From: Sporichthya brevicatena
GTDB taxonomy: Bacteria > Actinomycetota > Actinomycetes > Sporichthyales > Sporichthyaceae
NCBI RefSeq assembly: GCF_039525035.1
Contig: NZ_BAAAHE010000044.1
Coordinates: 1-64,000, forward strand
Direction: 5' to 3'
DNA length: 64,000 nucleotides
Shown here: positions 26,732 to 38,079 of the stretch, one piece after another
Numbering within the stretch: the first letter of the stretch is position 1
Layout: each line of letters opens with the position of its first letter
Translations under genes and position numbers: made by a program
Notes under the pieces: model-generated
What the model saw: the letters and a program-made list of their open reading frames with translations, nothing else
Databases searched by the model: none
Told to the model about the DNA's origin: nothing

Positions 26732-28441
26732 ATGGTTCAGCTCATCCCCAGCAGCGACCGTCCCATTCAGGAGGGCGTGCCCGCGTTGCACGCCGCGACG
26801 ATCTGCGAGGCGTTTCAGCTGACCGCGGCCGAGCAGGCCGACCGCGTCGCCCTCCGTACCCCCGACGACTCGATCAGCCTGACCTTCGCCGAGTACGCCG
26901 ACCGGGTGCGCCGGATCGCCGCCGGCCTCGCCGCCCTCGGGGTCGGGCACGGGGACACCGTCGCGCTGATGATGCGCAACCGGCCCGAGATGAATCTCGT
27001 CGACATGGCCGCGCTGCACCTGGGCGCGGTGCCGTTCTCGATCTACAACACCTCGTCGCCGGAACAGGTCGAGTACCTGTTCTCCAACGCCGGCAACCGC
27101 GTCGTGGTGTGCGAGCAGGCCTTCCTGGAGACCGTCCGCAAGGCGGGGACCGCGGTCGCGCACGTCGTCTGCATCGACGGCGGGGACGCGAGCACCTCCA
27201 CCCTCGACGAGCTGATCGCCGGCGGTTCGGACGACTTCGACTTCGACGCCGCCTGGCGTGCCGTGCAGCCGGACGACGTGCTGACGCTGATCTACACCTC
27301 AGGGACCACCGGTCCGCCCAAGGGCGTCCAGCTCACGCACGCCGGCATGATGGCCCAGATCCGCGGCATGTCGGCGATGGCCCCGACGCCGGTCGGCGGG
27401 TCGATCGTGTCCTACCTGCCGTCGGCGCACATCGCCGACCGGTGGAGCCACCACTACCACTGCTCGGCGACCTTCGGGGCCACCGTCACGACGGTGGCGG
27501 ACCAGACCCAGCTGATCCCGGCGCTGGTCAGCGCCCGCCCGACGTTCTGGGGCGGCGTGCCGCGCGTCTACGAGAAGATCATGGCCGCGCTGCAGGCCGG
27601 CGGTCTGACGGACCCGGCCGCGCTGCCCGAGGAGGTCCGCGCCGGGGCGCGGGCGAAGATCGGCCTCGACCAGGTTCAGTGGTCGATCGTCGGTGCCGCC
27701 CCGATCGCGGTCGAGACGCTGAAGTACTTCGGCGACCTCGGGCTGCCGGTCCAGGAGGTCTACGGCATGTCCGAGACCTCGTGCTGCATGACCTGCGTCC
27801 CGGCCGACGACATCCGCCCCGGCACGGTCGGCCAGCCGATCCCGGGCTCCGAGATGGCCCTCGCCGACGACGGCGAGATCCTCGTCCGCGGGCCGCTGCT
27901 GATGAAGGGGTACCGCAACGACCCCGAGCGCACCGCCGAGGCGATCGACGCGGACGGGTGGCTCCACACCGGCGACGTCGGCGTCGTCGAGGACGGATTC
28001 ATCCGCATCGTCGACCGCAAGAAGGAACTGATCATCAACGCGGCCGGCAAGAACATGTCGCCGGCGAACATCGAGCAGCGGCTCAAGGCGTCCCACGCCC
28101 TGATCGGGCAGGCGGTCTGCATCGGCGACGGCCGGCGCTACAACGTCGCGCTGCTCGTCCTCGACCCCGACGCCGCCGCGGCCTACGCGAAGCAGGCGGG
28201 GCTGCCCGACTCCTCGGCGCGGACCGTCGCCGCCGACCCCCAGGTGCAGCAGATCGTCGGCGCCGCGGTCGCGTCCGCGAACGAGAAGCTCTCCCGCGTC
28301 GAGCAGATCAAGAAGTGGCACCTGCTCGACGTCGACTGGCTCCCCGGCGGCGACGAACTCACCCCGACGATGAAGCTCCGCCGCAAGCCGATCGCGGAGA
28401 AGTACGCCGACGTGATCGAGGCCCTCTACGCCGAGGACTGA
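26732..28441 (+). CDS. Long-chain fatty acid-CoA ligase family protein
   Basis: An AMP-binding enzyme of 569 residues with the ATP loop YTSGTTGPPKGV, PSAHIADRWSHHY, VYGMSETS, GWLHTGDVG and KKELIINAAGKNMSPANIE, the pattern of FadD15-like long-chain acyl-CoA synthetases. It would activate fatty acids for beta-oxidation or lipid synthesis. The ATG at 26732 has a GGAG site 6 bases upstream; an in-frame ATG at 26705 would add nine residues. It ends just before a palindromic terminator-like element at the convergent junction with the DUF1501 gene. Confidence 0.88.
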   Translation: MVQLIPSSDRPIQEGVPALHAATICEAFQLTAAEQADRVALRTPDDSISLTFAEYADRVRRIAAGLAALGVGHGDTVALMMRNRPEMNLVDMAALHLGAVPFSIYNTSSPEQVEYLFSNAGNRVVVCEQAFLETVRKAGTAVAHVVCIDGGDASTSTLDELIAGGSDDFDFDAAWRAVQPDDVLTLIYTSGTTGPPKGVQLTHAGMMAQIRGMSAMAPTPVGGSIVSYLPSAHIADRWSHHYHCSATFGATVTTVADQTQLIPALVSARPTFWGGVPRVYEKIMAALQAGGLTDPAALPEEVRAGARAKIGLDQVQWSIVGAAPIAVETLKYFGDLGLPVQEVYGMSETSCCMTCVPADDIRPGTVGQPIPGSEMALADDGEILVRGPLLMKGYRNDPERTAEAIDADGWLHTGDVGVVEDGFIRIVDRKKELIINAAGKNMSPANIEQRLKASHALIGQAVCIGDGRRYNVALLVLDPDAAAAYAKQAGLPDSSARTVAADPQVQQIVGAAVASANEKLSRVEQIKKWHLLDVDWLPGGDELTPTMKLRRKPIAEKYADVIEALYAED

Positions 28442-28447
28442 TGTGAA

Positions 28448-28466
28448 GAAAGGGTGACACCCTTTC
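28448..28466. terminator. 19-bp inverted repeat with the shared GGGTGACACCC core
   Basis: GAAAGGGTG (28448-28456) and CACCCTTTC (28458-28466) flank one A. It is a half-length version of the palindromes at 5299 and 34805 and also lies between convergent genes (ends at 28441 and 28487). Just beyond it, 28473-28486 is a separate 14-bp imperfect dyad, ACCGA-n-CG-n-TCGGT. Confidence 0.65.
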
Positions 28467-28486
28467 GTCACGACCGAACGGTCGGT

Positions 28487-29773
28487 TCAGGCGGTCGGGC
28501 GACGGAAGGCGCCGACCGGGCGGGGCTTGTAGTTCGGGAAGACCACCGACACCGCGTTCTGGCCGAGGCCGGCGCGCCGGACGAGAAACTCGGCGAGCAC
28601 GTCGCGGTAGTCGGTGGTCGCGGCGAGGTCGCCCTGATCGAGGTCGTCCTTGGCGAGGCCCGGCCAGCGGCCGTGGACCTTGCCGCCGACGAGCCCGCCG
28701 CCGGCGAGCAGCATCGCGTTGCCGTGCCCGTGGTCGACGCCGCCGCTGCCGTTCTGGCCGGCCCGGCGACCGAACTCGCTCATCGTCACGACGTTGACGC
28801 GGTCGAAGTCCTTGCCCAGGTCCGCGGCGAACGCGGCGATCGCGGCGGCGACCTGCCCGGCCAGGGCGGCGAACTGGCCCTCACCGGCGTTGCCGAGCGC
28901 GATGTGCATGTCCCAGCCGCCGATCTCGACCGCCAGCGCCGCGAGGCCGACGTCGGCGCGGATCAGGGCGGCGGCGTCGGCGAGCGCCGCACCCAGGGCG
29001 CTGTTCGCCGGGTAGGCGGTCGCGGGGGCACCCGCCTTGGCGCGCTGGGCGTTGATGGTGCCGACGGTGTCGAGCGCCGTCAGCGTCGCGACAGCGCTGG
29101 AGGTCTGCGGCGCCTTCGGGTCGCTGTGCAGTGCCCGCAGCGCCTTGGCCATGGCCGGGCAGAGGGTGTCCGGGCCGGCGAGGGTGAAGCTCGACAGCGA
29201 ACGCATCGTCAGGACGTCGCTCTCGCCGACGAGGTGACCGGGCCGACCGCCGGTCCCGAGAGCGACCGCTTCGAACGTGGCGTTGCGCCCGTTGACGCGC
29301 AGCACGCGGTCCAGCCACCCCGAGTGCACGTTCGTGCCCGGGGCCGACCGCTCGAGCTCGGCGGTGGCGTTGAAGTGGCTGCGGGAGGTGTCCGCGGACG
29401 CGACGGCGTGGACGAAGGAGAGCCGCTTCGAGTCCCAGAGCGGACGCAGCGGCGCGAGCGCGGGGTGCAGGCCGAACCGCGGGTCATCCGTCGGGATCGC
29501 GGTGCGCTGCGGCACGGCGATCGACGGTCGCAGCTTGGCGTAGTTCGGGTCGCCGACCGGCGGGACGAGCGAGAGCCCGTCCATCCCGCCGCGCAGCGAG
29601 ATCACGACCAGCACGGGGCCGCGGTGCGGGCCGGCCGCGAAGGCCGCCTGCGCCGAGAACATCGACGGCGCGGCGACGGCGGCTCCGGTCACGCCGATGG
29701 CCTGCAGGAAGCGGCGCCGGCTCACCGACCGGGCGCTCGTGCACTCCTGGCACTCGTCCGTGGGCTCGGTCAT
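28487..29773 (-). CDS. Tat-exported DUF1501 family protein
   Basis: A 428-residue protein with a twin-arginine signal (SRRRFLQAIGVTGAAVAAP) and the DUF1501 body: LVVISLRGGMDGLS, the alkaline-phosphatase-like segments GWDMH and MSEFGRRAGQNGSGGVDHGHGN, and a C-terminal DVLAEFLVRRAGLG. DUF1501 proteins are exported and often paired with DUF1800 proteins, as here, where the stop of the upstream gene overlaps this start by 4 bases. A sulfatase-like fold has been suggested for the family; the substrate is unknown. Confidence 0.9.
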   Translation of the reverse strand: MTEPTDECQECTSARSVSRRRFLQAIGVTGAAVAAPSMFSAQAAFAAGPHRGPVLVVISLRGGMDGLSLVPPVGDPNYAKLRPSIAVPQRTAIPTDDPRFGLHPALAPLRPLWDSKRLSFVHAVASADTSRSHFNATAELERSAPGTNVHSGWLDRVLRVNGRNATFEAVALGTGGRPGHLVGESDVLTMRSLSSFTLAGPDTLCPAMAKALRALHSDPKAPQTSSAVATLTALDTVGTINAQRAKAGAPATAYPANSALGAALADAAALIRADVGLAALAVEIGGWDMHIALGNAGEGQFAALAGQVAAAIAAFAADLGKDFDRVNVVTMSEFGRRAGQNGSGGVDHGHGNAMLLAGGGLVGGKVHGRWPGLAKDDLDQGDLAATTDYRDVLAEFLVRRAGLGQNAVSVVFPNYKPRPVGAFRRPTA

Positions 29774-31305
29774 CGCACGCTCCAGTACGGGCTGTCGAGC
29801 ACGAGCGCGACGAGGACCGGCAGCAGCGCCTTGAGGTCCTGCGGGCGCAACGCGCCGGGGTCCGCGGCGCCGGCGGCGTCCGCGAGGAACGCCAGGAAGG
29901 CCGCGCGGTGCGCCGGGCTCACCCGCTGCCCGGGCAGCAGACGGGCCGTCAGAGTGTCGACCAGACCGTCCCAGCTCGTCGGCACCGCCCCGTCGAGCAG
30001 GTGCGTCGCCAGGTCGGGCCACAGCACGCCGTTGTTGAGGCGATGGGTCGCCGCGGTCAGGTGCGCGTTCCACGCCGTCAACGTCAGACCGGCGCCCTTC
30101 CAGGCCGCCGCGACGTCCGGGTAGCCGTCGGGCAGGGGCCAACCCAGCGGGGCGTTCCCCATCTCCGACAGCGTCCAGCGCAGCTGCGCGACGGCGTTGT
30201 TGCGGTTCAGCCACCCCGGAATCGGCTGCGCGCCGAGCGCCCGCCAGCCGGCGATCACGACCTCCGCGGGCCGGCGGACCTTCGCCCCCACGGCGTTCGC
30301 GAACTCGTCGGACGTGAACAGGGCACGCAGCACGGGCACGATCTCGGTGTCCGAGTCCAGGTACACCCGGGCCAGACGGCGCACCAGCGCCGCGGACGGG
30401 TGGTCGCGGACGAAGCGCACGGCGAGCTTGCGGGCGATCCGCTCCGCCGTGGACGGGTGGCGGGCGAGGTACGCGATCAGGGACCGCGCGACCTCGACTC
30501 CGCCGGCGGCGTCACCGTTCGGGTGCGACCAGCCGAGGACCGAGACCGGGCCGACGTAGTGCCACTCCGCCCGGTAGCGGAAGGTGCCCAGCGAGAGCGC
30601 GGCGGCCTTGTCGCTGCGGTCCCACACCGACAGACCGCTCAGGGCACGGGCCGCGTTCACGATGTCGCGATGCTGATAGCCCGCGCCCAGGCCGACCGTG
30701 TGCAGCTCGAGCAGTTCGCGGGCGTAGTTCTCGTTCACGGCGTCGCCACGGGACTGCGCGTTGTTCAGGTACAGCAGCATCGCCGGCGAGGTGACCGACG
30801 CCTGCAGCATGTCCTCGAACCGGCCGAGCGCGTTCGCCCGGACGACGTGGATGTCGTCCCAGGCCTTGGTGGCCCAGACCGTCCCGCTCGGACACGTGAT
30901 GTTGAGGTGGTTCGACCAGAAGTCGACCATCACCTCGAACAACTGACGCCGTGACCAGATCTGCCGGGCGAGCGTCGCCCGGACCAGATCCTCCATCGAC
31001 GTCGCGTTGCCGGCGCCCATGGTGGCGTGGTTGACCTGCGGGTCGGTCGTCGCGAACGGCCAGGCAGCGAGCGCCCCGGAACAGGTCCCGTCGTCGATCG
31101 ACTCGGGGTCGAACTGCTGCTCGAGCCACGCCAGCGCGCCGCCGGCGTCCGCGACGTCGGCGCGCAGGTCCGGCGTGATGCCGAACGTCGTCCGGCGCAA
31201 GAGGTGGAGGGCGAACTTCTCTGACGACCGGTCAGGTGCAGCCGCCCGCGCCTGCTTCGCCCCGCGCTCGAGGCGGTGCTGCTTCGTGGGCCGACTGCTC
31301 CGCAT
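29770..31305 (-). CDS. DUF1800 family protein
   Basis: A 511-residue protein with the family landmarks ALHLLRRTTFGITPDL near the N-terminus, MVDFWSNHLNI, NENYARELLELHTVGLGAGYQHRDIVNAARALSG and ARKLAVRFVRDHPS. DUF1800 and DUF1501 genes regularly occur as adjacent partners and probably act together at the cell surface. This protein has a basic N-terminus without an obvious signal peptide, so it may be carried by its Tat-exported partner. That is inference. Confidence 0.9.
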   Translation of the reverse strand: MRSSRPTKQHRLERGAKQARAAAPDRSSEKFALHLLRRTTFGITPDLRADVADAGGALAWLEQQFDPESIDDGTCSGALAAWPFATTDPQVNHATMGAGNATSMEDLVRATLARQIWSRRQLFEVMVDFWSNHLNITCPSGTVWATKAWDDIHVVRANALGRFEDMLQASVTSPAMLLYLNNAQSRGDAVNENYARELLELHTVGLGAGYQHRDIVNAARALSGLSVWDRSDKAAALSLGTFRYRAEWHYVGPVSVLGWSHPNGDAAGGVEVARSLIAYLARHPSTAERIARKLAVRFVRDHPSAALVRRLARVYLDSDTEIVPVLRALFTSDEFANAVGAKVRRPAEVVIAGWRALGAQPIPGWLNRNNAVAQLRWTLSEMGNAPLGWPLPDGYPDVAAAWKGAGLTLTAWNAHLTAATHRLNNGVLWPDLATHLLDGAVPTSWDGLVDTLTARLLPGQRVSPAHRAAFLAFLADAAGAADPGALRPQDLKALLPVLVALVLDSPYWSVR

Positions 31306-31324
31306 CCCCGCAGTGTCGGAGGAG

Positions 31325-31346
31325 GCGCCGCGCCGCGACGCGGCGC
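31325..31346. other. GC-rich hairpin upstream of the DUF1800 gene
   Basis: GCGCCGCG at 31325-31332 and CGCGGCGC at 31339-31346 form an 8-bp stem with a six-base loop, followed on the plus strand by TTTA. Both flanking genes are on the minus strand, where no U-tract follows, so a terminator role is doubtful. Confidence 0.35.
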
Positions 31347-31368
31347 TTTACGCAATCATTCCGCTGGT

Positions 31369-31950
31369 TCAGACGGCGGAGGACCGAGCGGGGTCGGCGA
31401 AATTGACGCCAACCTCCTCAAATCGGGCTTCGAGAGCCTCGACCCCGTCGAGCGCCACCATCGCAGCCTCGGCCGCGGTGATGGGCATCAGCCACAGCAC
31501 GCGCGCGGTGCAGTTCTGCCCGCGGAACTTCCAGCGGCAGTACTCGAGCTCGGGACCGTACGGGTAGGGCAGGGTCACGAGCAGCCGGTCGCACTCCGAC
31601 CCGGGCAGCCACGGCCCGTCGAGCTGGACGACCGAGCCACGGTCGAGCCGGCTGTCCGGGGTGCCGCAGTGCGCGATCGCCGCGGCGGCGAGGGACTTCA
31701 GGTGCGCCTCGCTCGGCTCCCGGGCGGACAGGACGAACTCGCACCCGATGCCGAGGCTCTGCACGGCCTCCCAGCAGCCGAGGGTGAAGTAGCTGACGAC
31801 GTCGACGCGCTTGCCCGCCGTCACCTCCAGCATCCGCAGCCCGGGCACGCGGTCGGTGGCCTCGGCCGGCGGGTCCATCTCGAAGATCGAGTGCCCACGG
31901 CCGAAGTAGTCGGTGTAGTGCTTGCCGATCAGTTCGCTCGGCGTCTTCAC
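31369..31950 (-). CDS. Suppressor-of-fused-like domain protein
   Basis: A 193-residue protein with [46 protein letters not shown] and [24 protein letters not shown], consistent with the bacterial SUFU domain. Bacterial SUFU proteins are often immunity or accessory proteins of polymorphic toxins, but no toxin gene is next to this one. The start is the GTG at 31950, overlapping the rlmN stop by four bases (GTGA), so it is translationally coupled to rlmN. Its function is unknown. Confidence 0.72.
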   Translation of the reverse strand: MKTPSELIGKHYTDYFGRGHSIFEMDPPAEATDRVPGLRMLEVTAGKRVDVVSYFTLGCWEAVQSLGIGCEFVLSAREPSEAHLKSLAAAAIAHCGTPDSRLDRGSVVQLDGPWLPGSECDRLLVTLPYPYGPELEYCRWKFRGQNCTARVLWLMPITAAEAAMVALDGVEALEARFEEVGVNFADPARSSAV

Positions 31951-33098
31951 GCCCCCGCCTCCTCGTCGATCGCCTCCAGGTCGGCCGCGGCCAGCTGGCC
32001 GCAGGCCCCGTCGATCTCCCGGCCCCGAGTGTCCCGCACCGTGACCGGCACGCCCGCGGCCTCCAGCCGGCGGACGAAGGTCCGCTCGTCCTTGGGCCGC
32101 GAGGCCGTCCACTTCGAGCCCGGCGTCGGGTTGAGCGGGATGAGGTTCACGTGCGCCCACGCGCCGGGCCCCGCGAAGGCGAGCACCCGGGCGAGCTCGT
32201 CCGCCCGCCAGGCCTGGTCGTTGATGTCGCGGATCAGCGCGTACTCGATCGAGACCCGGCGTCCCGTCCGCACGAAGTAGTCATGCGCGGTGCCCACGAC
32301 CTCCGCGACCGGGTACCGCGTGTTGATCGGCACCAGCGTGTCGCGCAACTCGTCGTCCGGGGCGTGCAGCGAGAGCGCGAGCGTCACGCCGAGCCCGGAG
32401 TCCGCCAGCTTCGCGATGCCCGGCACCAGCCCCACCGTCGAGACCGTCACCGAGCGCCGCGACAGGCCGAGCCCGTCCGGCGTGGGGTCGATCAGCCGTG
32501 CGACGGCGGCGGAGGTGGCGTTGTAGTTCGCGAGCGGCTCCCCCATGCCCATGAACACCACGTTGGAGACACGGCCGGGCCCGCCCGCCACCTCGCCGCG
32601 GTCGAGGGCCCGTGCCGCCGCCACGACCTGGTCGACGATCTCGGCCGTCGACATGTTCCGGGTCAGTCCGCCCTGGCCCGTCGCGCAGAACGGGCAATTC
32701 ATGCCGCAGCCGGCCTGGGACGAGACGCAGACCGTCACCCGGTCGGGGTACCGCATGAGGACGCTCTCGACCAGCGCGCCGTCGAACAGCCGCCACAGGG
32801 TCTTGCGCGTGGTGCCCTCGTCGCAGGTGATGTCCCGGACGGGGGTGAGCAGCGGCGGGAACAGCGCGTTCGCGAGGGCCTCGCGGTCCTTCGCGGGGAC
32901 GTCGGTCCAGGTGTCCGGGTCCGCGTTGTGGTGGGTGAAGTAGTGCGTCGCGAGCTGCTTGGCCCGGAAGCCCTTGTGCCCGAGCTCCTCGACGGCGGCC
33001 TTGCGCTCGCCGGGTGCGAGGTCGGCCAGGTGCCGCGGCGGCTTCGCGCGGCGCGGGGCGACGAGGGTGAGCTCACCGGGGGCAGGCATTGACCCCAT
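31947..33098 (-). CDS. rlmN: 23S rRNA (adenine2503-C2)-methyltransferase
   Basis: A radical-SAM enzyme that methylates A2503 of 23S rRNA (and A37 of some tRNAs). The 383-residue protein has the cluster motif [11 protein letters not shown] near residues 131-141, the [11 protein letters not shown] segment, [17 protein letters not shown] and the catalytic C-terminal Cys in [10 protein letters not shown] 33098 and ATG 33089 are both plausible starts. It is divergent from the glyA riboswitch region. Confidence 0.95.
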   Translation of the reverse strand: MGSMPAPGELTLVAPRRAKPPRHLADLAPGERKAAVEELGHKGFRAKQLATHYFTHHNADPDTWTDVPAKDREALANALFPPLLTPVRDITCDEGTTRKTLWRLFDGALVESVLMRYPDRVTVCVSSQAGCGMNCPFCATGQGGLTRNMSTAEIVDQVVAAARALDRGEVAGGPGRVSNVVFMGMGEPLANYNATSAAVARLIDPTPDGLGLSRRSVTVSTVGLVPGIAKLADSGLGVTLALSLHAPDDELRDTLVPINTRYPVAEVVGTAHDYFVRTGRRVSIEYALIRDINDQAWRADELARVLAFAGPGAWAHVNLIPLNPTPGSKWTASRPKDERTFVRRLEAAGVPVTVRDTRGREIDGACGQLAAADLEAIDEEAGA

Positions 33099-33141
33099 TC
33101 TCGCAGCCGATCCGGGAGGCGTCGGCTCCAGGCGGTAGTTT

Positions 33142-33219
33142 GGGACCTGCGACTGGCGCGTTCACAGGCGGAGTTCACCGCCGGGGAGCTTGCAGTACGG
33201 GGCCGTGCGCCTGGGCTCC
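33142..33219 (+). promoter_or_regulatory. Probable ZTP (pfl) riboswitch upstream of glyA
   Basis: The leader contains the conserved pfl elements in order: GACTGGCG (33151-33158), a P2 hairpin GGCGG/CCGCC (33167-33171 with 33178-33182), GGGGAGC (33183-33189) and CGCCTGGGC (33208-33216) within a GC-rich P3 region. pfl RNAs sense ZTP/ZMP, signalling low 10-formyl-THF, and commonly control glyA. A small hairpin at 33233-33248 abuts the AGGAGG ribosome binding site, suggesting translational control. The assignment is from motif recognition. Confidence 0.85.
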
Positions 33220-33257
33220 GTGACCACCGAGGTGTGCCGAACGGCACAGGAGGACCC

Positions 33258-34513
<1,256 letters not shown>

Positions 34514-34514
<1 letters not shown>

Positions 34515-34795
34515 TGACGGGCACGCCGGCTCCTCGCACCGCCGAGGAGCGGGAGGCGCTCGCCCTGCGGGCGGAGATCTTCGAGGCGCTGATCGCCCTC
34601 GGCGACCAGACCGACGCCGTCCTCGCCCTCGTCCGTGCCGGTGCCCCGGACCTGCGGACGCAGGTCCGCACCCTGCTCGACTGCAGCGACGCCGCCGCCG
34701 AGCAGGTCCTGTTCAACCTGCGGGTCCTGCACCCCGAGCAGCAGGCGAAGTACCGCGCCGAGGCCGCCGAGCTCCGCGAACTTCTCGACGCCTGA
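34514..34795 (+). CDS. Orphan small protein resembling the GyrA/ParC exit-gate helices
   Basis: A 93-residue helical protein whose start overlaps the glyA stop by one base (TGATG). Its sequence follows the GyrA coiled-coil/exit-gate region segment by segment: RAEIFEALIALGDQTDAVLALVRA resembles the GyrA HILxGLxxALDxIDEVIxLIRA helix, and EQVLFNLRVLHPEQQAKYRAEAAELRELL resembles AQAILDMxLxxLxxLExxKIxxE. It lacks the DNA-cleavage and beta-propeller domains. It may dimerise or bind gyrase, but this rests on remembered family patterns. It is co-transcribed with glyA and ends before the palindrome. Confidence 0.6.
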
Positions 34796-34804
34796 CCTGT
34801 GCGA

Positions 34805-34852
34805 AAAAAGGGTGACACCCCTTACTCGTGAGTAAGGGGTGTCACCCTTTTT
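34805..34852. terminator. 48-bp palindrome, probable bidirectional terminator
   Basis: Arms 34805-34827 and 34830-34852 are perfectly complementary (23 bp) around GT. The sequence is A5-GGGTGACACCCC-TTACTC and its complement, nearly identical to the 5299 palindrome apart from the centre. It lies between convergent genes ending at 34795 and 34861, with A and T tracts on both sides. Confidence 0.85.
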
Positions 34853-34860
34853 CGACGGCG

Positions 34861-35706
34861 CTACGGCGTCGGGTCGACGAAGAACGAGAGCAGCAGCCAG
34901 CAGATCGGGGCGGCGATCAGGAGCGAGTCGAGGCGGTCCATGATGCCGCCGTGGCCGGGGAGCAGCGTCCCCATGTCCTTGACGCCGATGTCGCGCTTGA
35001 GCACCGACTCCCCCAGGTCCCCGACCGTCGCGGCGACGGCCAGGGCGAGGCCGAGCAGGGCGCCCTTCCAGGCGGCGTCGTCCATCAGCGTCGCCATGCA
35101 GATCGCGCCGCCGGCGGCGCAGCCGATCAGCGAGCCCGCCATGCCCTCCCACGACTTCTTCGGGGAGATGCGCGGCGCCATCGGGTGTTTGCCGAACAGC
35201 ACCCCGGCGGCGTAGCCACCGACGTCGTTGCAGACCACGACGAGGATGAACGTCGCCACCCGCTCGGCCCCGTCGTTCGGTGCCGCGACCATGAGGATCG
35301 CGAAGCCGGCGAGGAACGGCAGGTAGACGCTGGTGAAGACACCGGCGGTGACGTCGCGGACGAAGCCGTCAGGCCCCTCCGCGATCCGCCAGCCGATGAC
35401 CCCGAGCACGGTCAGCAGCAGCCCGACCATGAGCGACTCGGTCCCGGCCTCGTAGGCAGCCGCGAGCATCGCGACCGTGCCGATGCCGAGCGGCACGACC
35501 GGGATCTTGACCCCCGTGGTGGCGAGGGCGTTGCCGAACTCCCAGAGCGCGATGAGGATCGCGACGGCCACGACGCCGACGAAGATCGCCGGCTCGAAGA
35601 TCAGCGACGCCGTGGCGATCGAGCCCATGCCGACGCCCACGCCGATGGCAGCGGGCAGGTTGCGCCCGGCCCGGCTCTTCTTCGGCTCCTCGGTCGCCGC
35701 GGTCAC
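34861..35706 (-). CDS. cdsA: Phosphatidate cytidylyltransferase
   Basis: Makes CDP-diacylglycerol, the precursor of phospholipids. The 281-residue membrane protein has about eight hydrophobic segments and the C-terminal family signature: PRISPKKSWEG, GDLGESVLKRDIGVKD and LPGHGGIMDRLDSL, with the catalytic acidic residues. It is the last gene of the rpsB-tsf-pyrH-frr-cdsA group and ends at the palindrome. Confidence 0.95.
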   Translation of the reverse strand: MTAATEEPKKSRAGRNLPAAIGVGVGMGSIATASLIFEPAIFVGVVAVAILIALWEFGNALATTGVKIPVVPLGIGTVAMLAAAYEAGTESLMVGLLLTVLGVIGWRIAEGPDGFVRDVTAGVFTSVYLPFLAGFAILMVAAPNDGAERVATFILVVVCNDVGGYAAGVLFGKHPMAPRISPKKSWEGMAGSLIGCAAGGAICMATLMDDAAWKGALLGLALAVAATVGDLGESVLKRDIGVKDMGTLLPGHGGIMDRLDSLLIAAPICWLLLSFFVDPTP

Positions 35707-35715
35707 CGGAAGTCC

Positions 35716-36273
35716 TCAGACCTCGAGGAGCTCCGCTTCCTTGTGTTTGAGCAGCTCGTCGACGGTGCCGACGTACTTGTGGGTGACGTCCTCGAGGTGC
35801 TTCTCCGCGCGACGGACGTCGTCCTCGCCGGCGTCGCCGTCCTTCTGCATCTTGTGCAGCGCCTCCATCGCGTGGCGACGGATGTTGCGGATCGAGATGC
35901 GCGCGTCCTCGGCCTTGCCCTTGGCGACCTTGATGTACTCCTTGCGCCGCTCCTCGGTGAGCTGCGGCAGGACGACGCGGATGATCGAGCCGTCGTTGCT
36001 CGGGTTCACGCCGAGGTCGGAGTCGCGGATCGCCTTCTCGATGGCGGCCAGCGAGCCCTTGTCGTACGGGCTCACGATGACCATGCGCGCCTCGGGCGTG
36101 GTGAAGGAGGCGAGCTGGTTCACCGGGGTGAGGGCGCCGTAGTAGTCGACCATGATCTTGGAGAACATCGCCGGGTTGGCACGGCCGGTGCGGATCGCCG
36201 CGAAGTCCTCCTTGGCGACCTCGACGGCCTTCTCCATCTTCTCCTCGGCCTCGAGCAGGGTGTCGTCGATCAT
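35716..36273 (-). CDS. frr: Ribosome recycling factor
   Basis: Releases ribosomes from mRNA after termination with EF-G. The 185-residue length and the segments [55 protein letters not shown] and the C-terminal helix [14 protein letters not shown] match the family. It lies 36 bp after pyrH and 9 bp before cdsA, in the usual order. Confidence 0.97.
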   Translation of the reverse strand: MIDDTLLEAEEKMEKAVEVAKEDFAAIRTGRANPAMFSKIMVDYYGALTPVNQLASFTTPEARMVIVSPYDKGSLAAIEKAIRDSDLGVNPSNDGSIIRVVLPQLTEERRKEYIKVAKGKAEDARISIRNIRRHAMEALHKMQKDGDAGEDDVRRAEKHLEDVTHKYVGTVDELLKHKEAELLEV

Positions 36274-36309
36274 GTGCGTGCTCCTATCCCGTTCTGCAGC
36301 GGGGGCCGA

Positions 36310-37933
<1,624 letters not shown>

Positions 37934-38059
37934 CTCGTGTGCCGTCCGTTCCTTCGAAGTGGTGTGTTCGTCTGGGGGCGCACCCCCTGGGGGGTCAGCC
38001 CAACGCGCGCGGCGGCTGTCGAATTCCGCGGACTCCTCAGGGTTTCCGCGGGCTTCCGG

Positions 38060-38076
38060 CCGCCGCGCAGCGGCGG
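38060..38076 (-). terminator. Hairpin just after rpsB, possible attenuator before tsf
   Basis: CCGCCGC (38060-38066) and GCGGCGG (38070-38076) form a 7-bp stem with a GCA loop, four bases downstream of the rpsB stop codon on the minus strand. A second dyad (ACCCCC/GGGGGT, 37982-37995) lies closer to tsf. Neither has a U-tract, so weak termination or mRNA stabilisation is as likely as true termination. Confidence 0.4.
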
Positions 38077-38079
38077 TTG

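Noticed and set aside
34795-34861. The palindromes as phage or transposon attachment sites
   Set aside because: No integrase, transposase or target duplication accompanies any of the copies, and all lie exactly between gene ends.
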